This document shows positions 35,986 through 44,708 of a stretch of 64,000 nt of DNA, one piece after another; positions within the stretch are counted from its first letter, which is position 1; each line of letters opens with the position of its first letter. The notes beneath the pieces are model-generated. The model saw only the letters and a program-made list of their open reading frames with translations. It was not told the origin of the DNA and made no database searches. The position numbers and the translations under genes were made by a program. This DNA comes from UBA4802 sp964509195 (lineage in GTDB: Bacteria; Spirochaetota; UBA4802; UB4802), in NCBI GenBank assembly GCA_964509195.1, contig CAZDWJ010000003.1, forward strand, positions 124,001 through 188,000, written 5' to 3'.

Positions 35986-36633
35986 TTATTTTTTTGAAGA
36001 TTTTGGTTTTACCAGTTTTGCTGGTGGTTGTTTCATAGATTCCTGTTTTTGCTCTGATTTCTGTATTTCACTACTATCAGGTAGTGTATCCTGCTTGCTT
36101 AAAATAACATCCCACACACCAAAAAAACCGCCAGCAGACGAATACTCTTTAAATTCCACTGTGAGAGTTTTGTTTACAATAAATTCACGTGAAATTTCAA
36201 GAACAATAGTGCTACTCTTTATTGTCATATCTTTGAATGCTAACTGCTTTACCGGCTTATTGTTACAATAAATAACACACAGCGCATCAATGGGAGTTTT
36301 TTCTGGATGATCAAATGTAACAAAATTAATGTGAAGGTAATATTTTATGTCATCTAAATTTTCATAAACAAGTACTGATCCATATTTTGAAATAAACCAG
36401 GCAGTACCATCTATAATAGGTTTATCATCATAATTGACACTGCAATGATATACTTTTGCCCAATCAGATATCTTTTTATAATCTAACGCAGTTATCCACT
36501 TCCAGTTAACTAAAAAATTGTCCCCAGGAGCAAAAGGATATATTTTTATAATTGGCGATAGCTCCTGTGAATAACTTTTGCAATACAATGTAAATATAGC
36601 TATAAAAGCAATTATTAATGTCCTGTATTTCAT
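35986..36633 (-). CDS. Exported protein of unknown function
   Basis: About 215 residues starting at the ATG at 36633 (a GTG two codons upstream is the alternative). A signal peptide is clear (TLIIAFIAIFTLYCKSYSQ). The mature part is strand-rich with several Trp residues (FLVNWKWITALDYKKISDWA, WFISKYGSVLVYENLDDIKYY) and resembles a carbohydrate-binding or jelly-roll fold (YYLHINFVTFDHPEKTPIDA). The last 35 residues are Lys/Gln/Ser-rich and disordered. No family is recognised. It stands alone between the sensor kinase and the uvrA operon on the same strand. Confidence 0.6.
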   Translation of the reverse strand: MKYRTLIIAFIAIFTLYCKSYSQELSPIIKIYPFAPGDNFLVNWKWITALDYKKISDWAKVYHCSVNYDDKPIIDGTAWFISKYGSVLVYENLDDIKYYLHINFVTFDHPEKTPIDALCVIYCNNKPVKQLAFKDMTIKSSTIVLEISREFIVNKTLTVEFKEYSSAGGFFGVWDVILSKQDTLPDSSEIQKSEQKQESMKQPPAKLVKPKSSKK

Positions 36634-36715
36634 CGTCACAATATTTTAAGGGAATATATGACAATTGCAAGAATTTTTTTAATACCCATGAAGATTATAG
36701 TGGCTACCGTATTGT

Positions 36716-38350
36716 CTAAGTCACCAGCATCTGATCATTATCATATACTGTTTGTTCACTATGTGTTTTTGTAAAATATTTTAAGCACAGCACCTGATTC
36801 CCTCTTTCGTTATATTTGATTTCATCAAATATTTGCCTGGCAAGTGATATTCCCCGACCGTGTTGCAGAAACATCTCATCATTTTGAGTTATAGTTTTAT
36901 TTAGATAACCTTTGTGATCAAACCCTTTTCCCTGGTCGGTTATTTTAACAATTAATTTTTGGCTGTTTACAAAGAATTCAACTTTGACTTTTTTATCTTT
37001 ATTTGATTTTTCATTAATTTTTTGTGATAGATATTCAAAGTATTCATCATTTTGCATTTTTGATAATTTATCCTGATATGTTATTTCAAGATTACCATGT
37101 TCAATTGCATTAATGAGTAGTTCACTTATGGCCAATCTTAATTGTGAAACCACATTCTGCGACAAAAACTTTCTAACATTCAATACAATTCTGTGCGTAA
37201 TCTCATCAGCAACCAGCAGTGAATTGGTTATCTCATACTTTACATGTTCATGAACAAATGACGAAATGAGTTCATTTTCCACAATTTTTGAAGCCTTTCC
37301 AATTACTTCCATACCGCCGTTGTGTTTCACACTTTCAAGGGATATCACCATTTCTACAGGTTCAATCATGCGAGGGGTTTTTAATTCTGCATAAAATTTT
37401 ACTTTTTGTTTTTCGCGTAATGCCTGTTCTATATTTTTTAATAGCATCTGTTTTTTAAATGAGTTATTATCTTCTTCAAAATATACATAATCAAAAATGT
37501 TATTTCCCAGTGCATTATCAGGTTTAATTTTAAGATCTTTTTTAATTGCAGTATTTACAGATAAAATAGTGCCTTGATTATCAATTGTAAAAATTATATC
37601 ATCAGTTGATTCAATTAAAAATCTGTACTTTTGTTCTGACAAAGATATCTTCTCATTAGCTTTTTGCAACTGCTCAGTTCTTTTTGCAACTTTAAACTCA
37701 AGTTTTTTCTTAAACCTGTCAATAATCTGTGCGGAATACCAGCTAACCATTAATGTAAACAAAGTCAAAATCCCAAATGAAATGCATCCAGTAATGAGGT
37801 AATATCTATTCAACATGTTGATTCTTTCATTTGAAGTTTTTTCTATATCTGCAACAACAACTTCCATCATTTGCAATAATGTATTTTCATTTATTATCGA
37901 CTTGTTAATTATGTTTTTATATTCATAAGGGTTTATTTCATTATAATTCACTATATATGATAATAACTCATCATTCATTTCTTTATATATTTTTGTAAAA
38001 TGAACTATTTTATGGTAAACATCTTCCATATCTTTGCACATCAAGCCAAGATTAAACAAACTATTCTGAATATGCTGAGCATTGTATGAATATTCATGGA
38101 TTTTCTGCTTATATACATCAAACGAATTCCCTTCAACAATTATACTTTTCCAGCTATTGAATTGTTTTTGCAATTCAATCTGAATATCTTTGGCTGTTGT
38201 TACAGAATCAATTATATTGAAAACTGTTTTATTATATGTGTAGACAGCATAAAAACTAGCTATTCCAGATATTACAGTAATAAGTATAAAAGGAACAAAA
38301 AGATATTTTACAGAAAAATACTTTATAAATAAACGCTTCCAGCTAATCAT
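36716..38350 (-). CDS. Membrane sensor with PAS and RsbW-like serine-kinase domain
   Basis: About 544 residues. Two transmembrane helices (residues about 15-35 and 185-205) bracket a helical periplasmic sensing region; a coiled coil (KKKLEFKVAKRTEQLQKANE) and a PAS domain (YRFLIESTDDIIFTIDNQGT) follow. The C-terminal GHKL ATPase has ISELLINAIEHGNLEI, ITDQGKGFD and HGRGISLARQIFDEI. There is no phospho-acceptor His box, and the N-box LLINAIEHGN is that of anti-sigma kinases such as RsbW. So it probably controls an anti-anti-sigma factor rather than a response regulator. I chose the ATG at 38350, followed by a normal membrane start. No partner gene is adjacent. Confidence 0.75.
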   Translation of the reverse strand: MISWKRLFIKYFSVKYLFVPFILITVISGIASFYAVYTYNKTVFNIIDSVTTAKDIQIELQKQFNSWKSIIVEGNSFDVYKQKIHEYSYNAQHIQNSLFNLGLMCKDMEDVYHKIVHFTKIYKEMNDELLSYIVNYNEINPYEYKNIINKSIINENTLLQMMEVVVADIEKTSNERINMLNRYYLITGCISFGILTLFTLMVSWYSAQIIDRFKKKLEFKVAKRTEQLQKANEKISLSEQKYRFLIESTDDIIFTIDNQGTILSVNTAIKKDLKIKPDNALGNNIFDYVYFEEDNNSFKKQMLLKNIEQALREKQKVKFYAELKTPRMIEPVEMVISLESVKHNGGMEVIGKASKIVENELISSFVHEHVKYEITNSLLVADEITHRIVLNVRKFLSQNVVSQLRLAISELLINAIEHGNLEITYQDKLSKMQNDEYFEYLSQKINEKSNKDKKVKVEFFVNSQKLIVKITDQGKGFDHKGYLNKTITQNDEMFLQHGRGISLARQIFDEIKYNERGNQVLCLKYFTKTHSEQTVYDNDQMLVT

Positions 38351-38601
38351 AATTTTGTAACCTTCATTATATTTTATGAAGGTATTGATAGCCATTCTAA
38401 ATTAAGAAATTATAACATTAATATGAATTATTTATTTATAGAGGGTTTCATTCCAACTTTTATAATTACAAAATTCATTTTTAATTAAGCGCAATAGCTC
38501 CCCACTTGTATATCTGTAATATAATAATTGTTATACTAAAGAATTGCAGGGTAATATAATGAACTATTACTTTTTGTCATTCATTTTTATTTCTAATGAG
38601 C

Positions 38602-39615
38602 TTATTGTATAACAGTAATTTGTGAAATAGGCTTCAACCCATGTTCCGTATCATTCGTCAATATCTCAAAGGCACATCTGTTTTTTGTCTTTAGCGTTAA
38701 CTGCTCACCTTCAAGAATACATTGCAACTCACATGAGGCAATTTTTGTGTTGAGGCAATACTTAATTCCACCAGGTGGATTATAATATGGCAGGCACACA
38801 AAATCTTTCTGTAATGCTAATATTGACCCTTTAATAGTAACATCTTCTTGTTTTGCACTGAAATCCCAGTAGAAATAACCAAACTTTGCTCTGCAAAATG
38901 TTTCCCCTAATGAATTAAGAGAATATTCATTGCCTCTGTAACGGAGCACCATAGGCGTCATAAACGGAGTCCATAGTGGTCCCAGTTTTATGCGTGCAGT
39001 TGCAATTTCCAGAAACGCATCTTGATCGTTGTCAAATCCGCACACCTGCCCCCATGCGTAATGATCAGTATGCTTTGACCCCCAGTTGTGATTCTGGCTG
39101 CCAACCCAGTCATTGATATTAATTATCTCCCCATTTACAACAATGTTGCCACTAAAAATTGCATTTGGCAAAGCAACAAGCGATTTTGCTTTTGGCAATT
39201 TGGTTGAGTAGAGCTTTGGCGGGAATAAAAATAACGGCTCCTGATTGCCAGTATATGTCAAATCCCAATGTATGTTTTGATCTCCATAACTTATGTTTCC
39301 ATGCAGCATACCTGGTGTTAAAACTGCATCGCCAACGATTATATTAAAATCATCAACAGCAAAGCTGCATTTTGAAATAGGATATTCTGCCTTTAATGCA
39401 ACATGCACATCATTTTCTCCATTAAAAACAATAGCCCATAATTCACCAATTGCATTTTCAGGATTGCCTGACGGCTGAAATATGGTATACCGTATCCAGA
39501 ATGCCAAGGCCTTTTGTGGATGATTTGCTCTCACAAAAAAGCTTTCATAATGACCATTTTGTTGTGGCCGGTAGCGAGTATAATTTGCTGAAATAATAAG
39601 ATCTTCTTTATCCAT
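38602..39615 (-). CDS. Tocopherol cyclase/CrtC-like lipocalin-fold protein
   Basis: 337 residues. The sequence has the two-lobed strand pattern of the tocopherol cyclase / hydroxyneurosporene synthase (CrtC) superfamily, and the hallmark GSQNHNWGSKHTDHYAWGQV near residue 170, where the Asn-His-Asn-Trp-Gly motif marks the active cavity. Relatives hydrate or cyclise isoprenoids. No signal peptide is seen. Neighbouring minus-strand genes encode a membrane protein, an SRPBCC lipid-binding protein and a GMC oxidoreductase, which supports a hydrophobic substrate. It could instead be one of the many related lipid-binding proteins without proven activity. Confidence 0.7.
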   Translation of the reverse strand: MDKEDLIISANYTRYRPQQNGHYESFFVRANHPQKALAFWIRYTIFQPSGNPENAIGELWAIVFNGENDVHVALKAEYPISKCSFAVDDFNIIVGDAVLTPGMLHGNISYGDQNIHWDLTYTGNQEPLFLFPPKLYSTKLPKAKSLVALPNAIFSGNIVVNGEIININDWVGSQNHNWGSKHTDHYAWGQVCGFDNDQDAFLEIATARIKLGPLWTPFMTPMVLRYRGNEYSLNSLGETFCRAKFGYFYWDFSAKQEDVTIKGSILALQKDFVCLPYYNPPGGIKYCLNTKIASCELQCILEGEQLTLKTKNRCAFEILTNDTEHGLKPISQITVIQ

Positions 39616-39670
39616 ATTATTGCTCCATATTTTTTAAAATAATTTTTGCCATAGTTGCCCTCCATCAACA

Positions 39671-40126
39671 TCACGTAATGCAATCATCATATCGTTTTAA
39701 TCTAAAATACAGGTATAGAACCCACAATCCTAAGGGAAAATCAGTGATAAATATTACAAGATTTGCTAGATTATTTCCACCATCATTGTAAATAAATCCA
39801 GAAACAAAAGCTATCAATCCACATAGTGAAGATGTAAATTTCATAATTGTCAGAGGTATGATCATAGATATGTATTGTTCTGGATTTTTATAGATTAGCA
39901 ATGAGCAGACACTTACGCCTGACATCATGGATATTGTTAATATTTTGTAAAATTGACCCTGTTGGTGTGCTAATGGAAGTGATTGAAATAGTAATTTCGA
40001 TAGCTCATTGATAGTGGAAAACAGTTGTACATTAAAACATATAAATACAATTGTAGTTACAATAAATGCAATTGTATACATAAGAGCTGTTAATTGTAGT
40101 ATCCGCAATAATCTTTCCTTTTTCAT
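39671..40126 (-). CDS. Small polytopic membrane protein
   Basis: 151 residues with four hydrophobic segments (about 12-33, 60-80, 85-107, 115-140: TALMYTIAFIVTTIVFICFN, MSGVSVCSLLIY, IIPLTIMKFTSSLCGLIAFV, LVIFITDFPLGLWVLYLYF). GAGGAG precedes the ATG. No charged active-site pattern is seen. It lies between the SRPBCC/GMC genes and the tocopherol-cyclase-like gene on the same strand; the position suggests a link to the same lipid pathway. Family not recognised. Confidence 0.6.
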   Translation of the reverse strand: MKKERLLRILQLTALMYTIAFIVTTIVFICFNVQLFSTINELSKLLFQSLPLAHQQGQFYKILTISMMSGVSVCSLLIYKNPEQYISMIIPLTIMKFTSSLCGLIAFVSGFIYNDGGNNLANLVIFITDFPLGLWVLYLYFRLKRYDDCIT

Positions 40127-40189
40127 AGGTAATACTCCTCAAAATAAGGATAAAAAATAATATAATTTAAAATTATAATTTATCATGAT

Positions 40190-40222
40190 GAGAAATCTAC
40201 CTTGCCACGATTAAGATTTCTC
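40190..40222. terminator. Weak hairpin after the minus-strand GMC cluster
   Basis: GAGAAATCT / AGATTTCTC, a perfect 9-bp stem with a 15-base loop, lies 32 bases beyond the SRPBCC stop. No good T tract follows on the minus strand, so a terminator role is uncertain. Confidence 0.3.
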
Positions 40223-40254
40223 CTACTTTTTTCGTTTTTTAAATCTAAAATACG

Positions 40255-40917
40255 TCATGTCCTTTGTTCTAAATACTTTTTTATACCATAAAGATAATCT
40301 TTCATACTTTTTTGTGTTAACCCGTTTTCTACGAATGCTGGTACAGGTACGGTTACTTCAACAATAGGTGCATAATATAGAACCGTTGTGTTATTATCGA
40401 TAGGTAGTAAATATTGATAACCTTCAATATTTTTTATTCCCTTGCTATGAGGTTGTAAAGGCTGTTTTATATTATATTGTTTTTTAGCAGTTTCAGATAA
40501 TAGATGCCATTGCTGATAAAACTTCTCTTTCTCATTTTGCACAATTAATGTATATCTAAATTTCAAAAAAGCAATGTGAATCTGCCCTTCTATTACTGAT
40601 GTAGAATGATTTAATCTTTCTAACACTTTGTAATAATCCAGCGTATCTACATATTGTGGCATACGTTCCCAATCTGTGATACACATCCACACTTCTTCTA
40701 CTCCTTTATGAATCAGTATTGCTCCAACAACACGAGCAATTTCTCCTTCTTGAGTTTTATATTTATACTTTTTTACTATAATATTTCCTGTCTGTAATGA
40801 TTGAATCTCTGCTTTGGAAAGATCATAACTTGTATAATTTGAAAATGAAGAGTCAGATAAAAGTAGAATATCTAAAACTATCACACAAATTATTAATATA
40901 TATTTTTTCACTCTCAT
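40255..40917 (-). CDS. Exported SRPBCC/START-like protein
   Basis: About 220 residues. I chose the ATG at 40917, one base after the stop of the GMC gene. The N-terminus (YILIICVIVLDILLLSDSSF) is a signal peptide. The rest fits a helix-grip fold: ILIHKGVEEVWMCITDWERM is the typical first strand-helix with a ligand cavity, followed by VIEGQIHIAFLKFRYTLIVQ and a long C-terminal helix. Such domains bind sterols, polyketides or other hydrophobic ligands. The coupling with a GMC oxidoreductase suggests it presents the oxidase substrate in the periplasm. Confidence 0.7.
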   Translation of the reverse strand: MRVKKYILIICVIVLDILLLSDSSFSNYTSYDLSKAEIQSLQTGNIIVKKYKYKTQEGEIARVVGAILIHKGVEEVWMCITDWERMPQYVDTLDYYKVLERLNHSTSVIEGQIHIAFLKFRYTLIVQNEKEKFYQQWHLLSETAKKQYNIKQPLQPHSKGIKNIEGYQYLLPIDNNTTVLYYAPIVEVTVPVPAFVENGLTQKSMKDYLYGIKKYLEQRT

Positions 40918-40918
40918 A

Positions 40919-42433
40919 TCATTTGCCTTCACTTGAAAGTTGTTCTGCAACATGGTAGGAAATTTTTGTTGCAAGAGACATTATTGTTATCTGCGGATTA
41001 ACGCCAAGTGATGTTGGGACAATGCTACCGTCAGTTAGGTAAATATTGCGTGTATTGTAACATTTTCCACAATTATCAACTACTCCCAGGGTACTATCGC
41101 CCGCCATACGACATGTCCCTAAAGGATGAAAAGCAAAAATCTCAGGAATATCTGTCCTTTTTATGGTATAATCTTCAAGTTTCTTTATATCTTCCATTGA
41201 ATTGATAACTGCAAAAGGGGCAATAGGTGTAAATACTTGTTTTGCACCTGCTGCAATAAAAATTTTTGACAGATATGCTATACCTTTTTTTAAAGTTTCT
41301 ATATCACATCTATTAAGTGAATACCATGAAAGTGGTGTATTTAAGGTGCCGTAAACCTTACCTTCACCTGTATCATGCACCATAACACCAAAAGCTGCAA
41401 TGTTGGGAAATTGAGTGGCTAATGCAATAAATTCTTTTCCTATTCCTGGCAATGAAGCTGTAAGAATAGATGGATGAACAAAAATCCCTTCAAGCATGAT
41501 ACCTTCACTTGCATAATCATCTATATAGGCACCCTGCGATACACCAATCCACCCATTAACAACTTCATCCATAAGAGCAACAACACGTGAACAAGGATGT
41601 ATTTGCAGGTGTTTTCCCAAGTGTGTGTTTTTAATACCACTTTGCTTAAGCAACAATGGTGTAAGTAATGTTCCACATGCACATATTACAATTTTGCTTT
41701 TAACAATACAATTTGCAACACGCTCTCCTTTTTCATCAAACACACTGCAGCTTACAGAGTGTGCTTTATTACCTTTCATAATAATTTGATCTGCCCTGCA
41801 ATGCGTGAGTATTAAGGTATCATATTGCAAAGATAGAGGAATATAGCTAACATCAGTGCTCTGTTTTGCGCCTTCAACACAACCAAATTGGCATGTCCCA
41901 CATCCTTTGCAATTTTTTACGTTGTGTTGTAAAGGCCTGCAATGTAAACCCAATGCGTCAGCCCCACGTTTAACAATCTTTGCACACTTGCCCAACACAT
42001 CCCAGTTCAATTCAGTTACATTTATGATTTTCTCAACTCTTTCAATATGGTGTATCAACTCGTTATAATCAAGGTTAACAAATAAATTTTTATTCCATTG
42101 GTAAACAACATGTTCCGGAGTTCTAAAACATGTGGCAGAATTTATTGCAGTAGTTCCTCCAACACATTTTCCAACAGGGATCGATATAGGTGGAATACCA
42201 AAAGAAACAGTGCTGCCAGCACCACGCCACATCATTTTCATGTTGTTAAGAGGTTTACCATCATAATCATTTTGTGTATAGTATCCACCCTCTTCAATTA
42301 TAATTACACTATAACCCAAAGCCGCAAGCTCATACGCAGCAACAGCTCCACCAGCTCCACTGCCAATTACACATACATCTGAAACAAAGACATTATTTTT
42401 ATTTTTTTTATAGTCATGTATTGCATATATCAT
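40919..42433 (-). CDS. GMC oxidoreductase with Cys cluster (minus-strand copy)
   Basis: FAD enzyme that oxidises an alcohol or a ring hydroxyl; the family includes cholesterol oxidase. 504 residues. The FAD dinucleotide motif is VCVIGSGAGGAVAAYELAAL near residue 20 with IIIEEGG; PVGKCVGGTTAINSATCFR is the second GMC signature. The C-terminus has FAFHPLGTCRMAGDST and DGSIVPTSLGVNPQITIMSL. An inserted CKGCGTCQFGCVEGAKQST cysteine cluster is shared with a subset of Fe-S-bearing GMC proteins. It overlaps tightly with an SRPBCC gene downstream and follows a small gene upstream. Confidence 0.87.
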   Translation of the reverse strand: MIYAIHDYKKNKNNVFVSDVCVIGSGAGGAVAAYELAALGYSVIIIEEGGYYTQNDYDGKPLNNMKMMWRGAGSTVSFGIPPISIPVGKCVGGTTAINSATCFRTPEHVVYQWNKNLFVNLDYNELIHHIERVEKIINVTELNWDVLGKCAKIVKRGADALGLHCRPLQHNVKNCKGCGTCQFGCVEGAKQSTDVSYIPLSLQYDTLILTHCRADQIIMKGNKAHSVSCSVFDEKGERVANCIVKSKIVICACGTLLTPLLLKQSGIKNTHLGKHLQIHPCSRVVALMDEVVNGWIGVSQGAYIDDYASEGIMLEGIFVHPSILTASLPGIGKEFIALATQFPNIAAFGVMVHDTGEGKVYGTLNTPLSWYSLNRCDIETLKKGIAYLSKIFIAAGAKQVFTPIAPFAVINSMEDIKKLEDYTIKRTDIPEIFAFHPLGTCRMAGDSTLGVVDNCGKCYNTRNIYLTDGSIVPTSLGVNPQITIMSLATKISYHVAEQLSSEGK

Positions 42434-42442
42434 GGCGTATAC

Positions 42443-42811
42443 CTACTTACAATGTTCTAAATGTATATACCCTATAGATCTGGCATGTGCGTCATCATCA
42501 AAGTGTACCAACGTACAGAGTAGCTTTAGCATCATAATAATACTATGTCCCGCAAAGGATTTTTCAAAACTACGCAGTACTAAAACAGCTTGTTCATTGG
42601 ATAGCGAATATAACATCTTTCGATTTAAAAAAAGAGATACAACATTGCAATACACTATACAGAAAAGAAATACCATTTTAACATATAGTGGGGTCAGAGC
42701 TATGTAGTTTTCAATCTGCTGAATGTACCTATCCTGATTGATGTCATTTGATGTTGTAATTGTTTTATATATAGTAATAAGTGTTTTTCTTTTTATTGAA
42801 TTTCCAATCAT
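42443..42811 (-). CDS. Small protein preceding the GMC oxidoreductase
   Basis: 122 residues. One hydrophobic stretch (YVKMVFLFCIVYCNVVSLF) lies in the middle, and the C-terminal half (LSNEQAVLVLRSFEKSFAGH, IGYIHLEHCK) resembles the helical segment found fused to, or encoded just upstream of, some bacterial GMC oxidoreductases, where it precedes the FAD domain. It ends 9 bases before the GMC start, so the two are co-translated. It may be a split N-terminal domain or a maturation/membrane-anchoring subunit. Confidence in the exact role is low. Confidence 0.55.
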   Translation of the reverse strand: MIGNSIKRKTLITIYKTITTSNDINQDRYIQQIENYIALTPLYVKMVFLFCIVYCNVVSLFLNRKMLYSLSNEQAVLVLRSFEKSFAGHSIIMMLKLLCTLVHFDDDAHARSIGYIHLEHCK

Positions 42812-43159
42812 AATTTCCCCTCGCTATTATAATATAGACTTGCGGTACATATTATGATGCATATCTAAAAAGTCAAACTTTTTTTATATGGACTCTATAT
42901 TTTTAATGTTCATAGAATGAAATTATCCAATATGATGCGCGGCTTATTTGTTCATATGACAATATCATCAACATGTTTTATTTTAATTTTATGTTAGTTA
43001 TCAAATTTAATAATGATAATTACTCTTACAGCTAATCTACGAACTAAACAAAAGGTCATTCTCCATGGCCAAAATTACTTTTTTTATTGATTTTATGTGC
43101 TATTACTTTTTTATTGATTATCATTAATAGTTAATTAATTTTAAAAGAGGATATCTGTC
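42812..43159. other. Divergent promoter region between the two GMC clusters
   Basis: 348 AT-rich bases between genes transcribed outwards. Two loose copies of GTTCATA followed by GA(A/C)A (about 42909 and 42952) could be regulator half-sites. I could not mark promoter boxes with confidence. No gene is seen. Confidence 0.4.
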
Positions 43160-43390
43160 ATGTTACCACGAACTCCCGTGTTAGGAATGTTTTTTGCTTT
43201 AATTATTGCTATTTTGATTGTCCTGATTTTTGAAATACAAACTCGTCCTTTCACTATTCGCCTTGCTATCTGGTTATACGCTCTTTCACTGCTTCCTGGC
43301 CTGGGTATTGCTATGCTGTTTGACCCTGCACCACGTGAGGCAAAGGAACGCTTTTTAAAAATAAATTTTTATGAGGAGAAAAAGTCATAA
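43160..43390 (+). CDS. Small membrane protein, first gene of plus-strand GMC cluster
   Basis: 76 residues with two transmembrane helices (GMFFALIIAILIVLIFEI and LAIWLYALSLLPGLGIAMLF) and a charged cytoplasmic tail (DPAPREAKERFLKINFYEEK). AAGAGG precedes the ATG at a slightly long spacing. The 3' end overlaps the start of the HAD gene (TCATAA), so the two are translationally coupled. No family recognised. Confidence 0.6.
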   Translation: MLPRTPVLGMFFALIIAILIVLIFEIQTRPFTIRLAIWLYALSLLPGLGIAMLFDPAPREAKERFLKINFYEEKKS

Positions 43391-44100
43391 AAGCACTACT
43401 CTTTGACATAGACGGGACACTGATTAGAACCCATGGTGCTGGCAAACAGGCAATGGTCAAAGCTGCTATTGAAGTCTATGGCACCTCTGGAGATATGGAT
43501 ACTGTCAACTTCCAGGGTCGCACTGACCCTTTAATACTGATGCAATCTTTAATGCCACACGGAATTACCCAAGAAACGATCTTTGAACGCATAGAAGATT
43601 TTAAGAGCCTTTATTTCCAGTATTTAGAAAATACCATGCCTCATTCTGAAGCAATTCTTTTGCCGGGAATTCGTGAATTACTGCAGACACTATCAGAATA
43701 CGACACTATCATCATCGGGCTATTGACAGGCAATTTCTATCAGGGTGCACTCATTAAATTACAGCATTTTGATATATTTCATTATTTTACTATGGGCGTC
43801 TTTGCCGATGATACTCATATTCGCAATGACATGCCTTTTATTGCACTACATCGTTTGTATTCACTTACTGGAAGAACATTTGCTCCTGAGGACCTGATTA
43901 TTATTGGAGATACCATCTACGATATAGAATGCGGTAAAACATCCGGTGCGGTAACTGTAGCAGTTGCAACTGGATGGACAGATGCTGAAACACTTTTACA
44001 GCACAAACCAGATTATTTTTTCCATAATCTATCTGACACCAATTCATTTTTGCATACAATAAAGGAACTCAATGATTACATACAATTAAACGTGCAATAA
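43387..44100 (+). CDS. HAD-family phosphatase, probably using an ATA start codon
   Basis: Phosphoglycolate phosphatase-like HAD hydrolase, 238 codons. The nucleophile motif KALLFDIDGTLIRTHGAG lies before the first ATG (43453), so any ATG start would remove the catalytic Asp. In this frame, between the upstream stop TGA at 43372 and the motif, there is no ATG, GTG or TTG; the codon directly before the motif is ATA (43387), preceded by GAGGAG at about 8 bases. Other motifs are IIGLLTGNFYQGA (motif II), and IIGDTIYDIECGK with GAVTVAVATGWTDAE. Either an AUA start or a base error (ATA for ATG) explains this. Confidence 0.8.
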   Translation: MKALLFDIDGTLIRTHGAGKQAMVKAAIEVYGTSGDMDTVNFQGRTDPLILMQSLMPHGITQETIFERIEDFKSLYFQYLENTMPHSEAILLPGIRELLQTLSEYDTIIIGLLTGNFYQGALIKLQHFDIFHYFTMGVFADDTHIRNDMPFIALHRLYSLTGRTFAPEDLIIIGDTIYDIECGKTSGAVTVAVATGWTDAETLLQHKPDYFFHNLSDTNSFLHTIKELNDYIQLNVQ

Positions 44101-44179
44101 TACTACTATTCTGCACTCCACTCTCAGTACAAAGCAAAGGGGTTTGGGGTGATGTTAAAATTCTCATTTGGAGGACACA

Positions 44180-44680
44180 ATGCAATTAGGCCATGTAGCT
44201 GTATCATTCATCATTTCATCGTATGCACCACAGATAACCGGTGGTGCAATGCAGGCATTCTCACTTGAAAGCATATTGGTAGCATTTGGTGCTCACTGGT
44301 TGCCAAATCTTGACGTTATCCCCATCAAATTAAGCTGGGCAAAAGATTCATTCCACTGTACCTGGTCGCATTCGCTTGTCTTTGCGTTTGCAGTAGCTTT
44401 GATTCTGCTTCCATTTAGCAGCGCCTGGGCAGCACTGGCGCTGGTCAGCCTCATAGTGCATTATCTTGCAGATATGCCAAGCAGTGTGGGGCTTCCACTG
44501 CTTATGCCTTTTTCCAACAAACGCTTCACTTTAAATTTGTGGGCTGATACCGGACACTCAGGCTGGGATGCTTTTGTTGGCACGTATGTGCAGGCATGGA
44601 CCTGGATTCTTGAAGGTGGTGCATTTGTTTTTCTTTTTGTTCGCATGTACCAGTTGGGCATATGGCCTTTTATTTCTTAG
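44180..44680 (+). CDS. DUF457/YdjM-type membrane metal-dependent hydrolase
   Basis: About 166 residues starting at the ATG at 44180, with GGAGG just upstream. Several hydrophobic segments and conserved His/Asp residues (MQLGHVAVSF; FGAHWLPNLDVIP; TWSHSLVFAFA; HYLADMPSSVG) form the pattern of the membrane-bound metal-dependent hydrolase family (DUF457, YdjM). Substrates are poorly known; phospholipids or lipid-linked compounds have been proposed. It is between HAD and GMC genes on the same strand, so it probably takes part in the same pathway. Confidence 0.75.
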   Translation: MQLGHVAVSFIISSYAPQITGGAMQAFSLESILVAFGAHWLPNLDVIPIKLSWAKDSFHCTWSHSLVFAFAVALILLPFSSAWAALALVSLIVHYLADMPSSVGLPLLMPFSNKRFTLNLWADTGHSGWDAFVGTYVQAWTWILEGGAFVFLFVRMYQLGIWPFIS

Positions 44681-44708
44681 GGCGATAGTAACTCTACATT
44701 AATCCATC

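Noticed and set aside
43453..44100. HAD gene starting at the first ATG
   Set aside because: This would remove the catalytic FDIDGT motif, which is in frame directly upstream.
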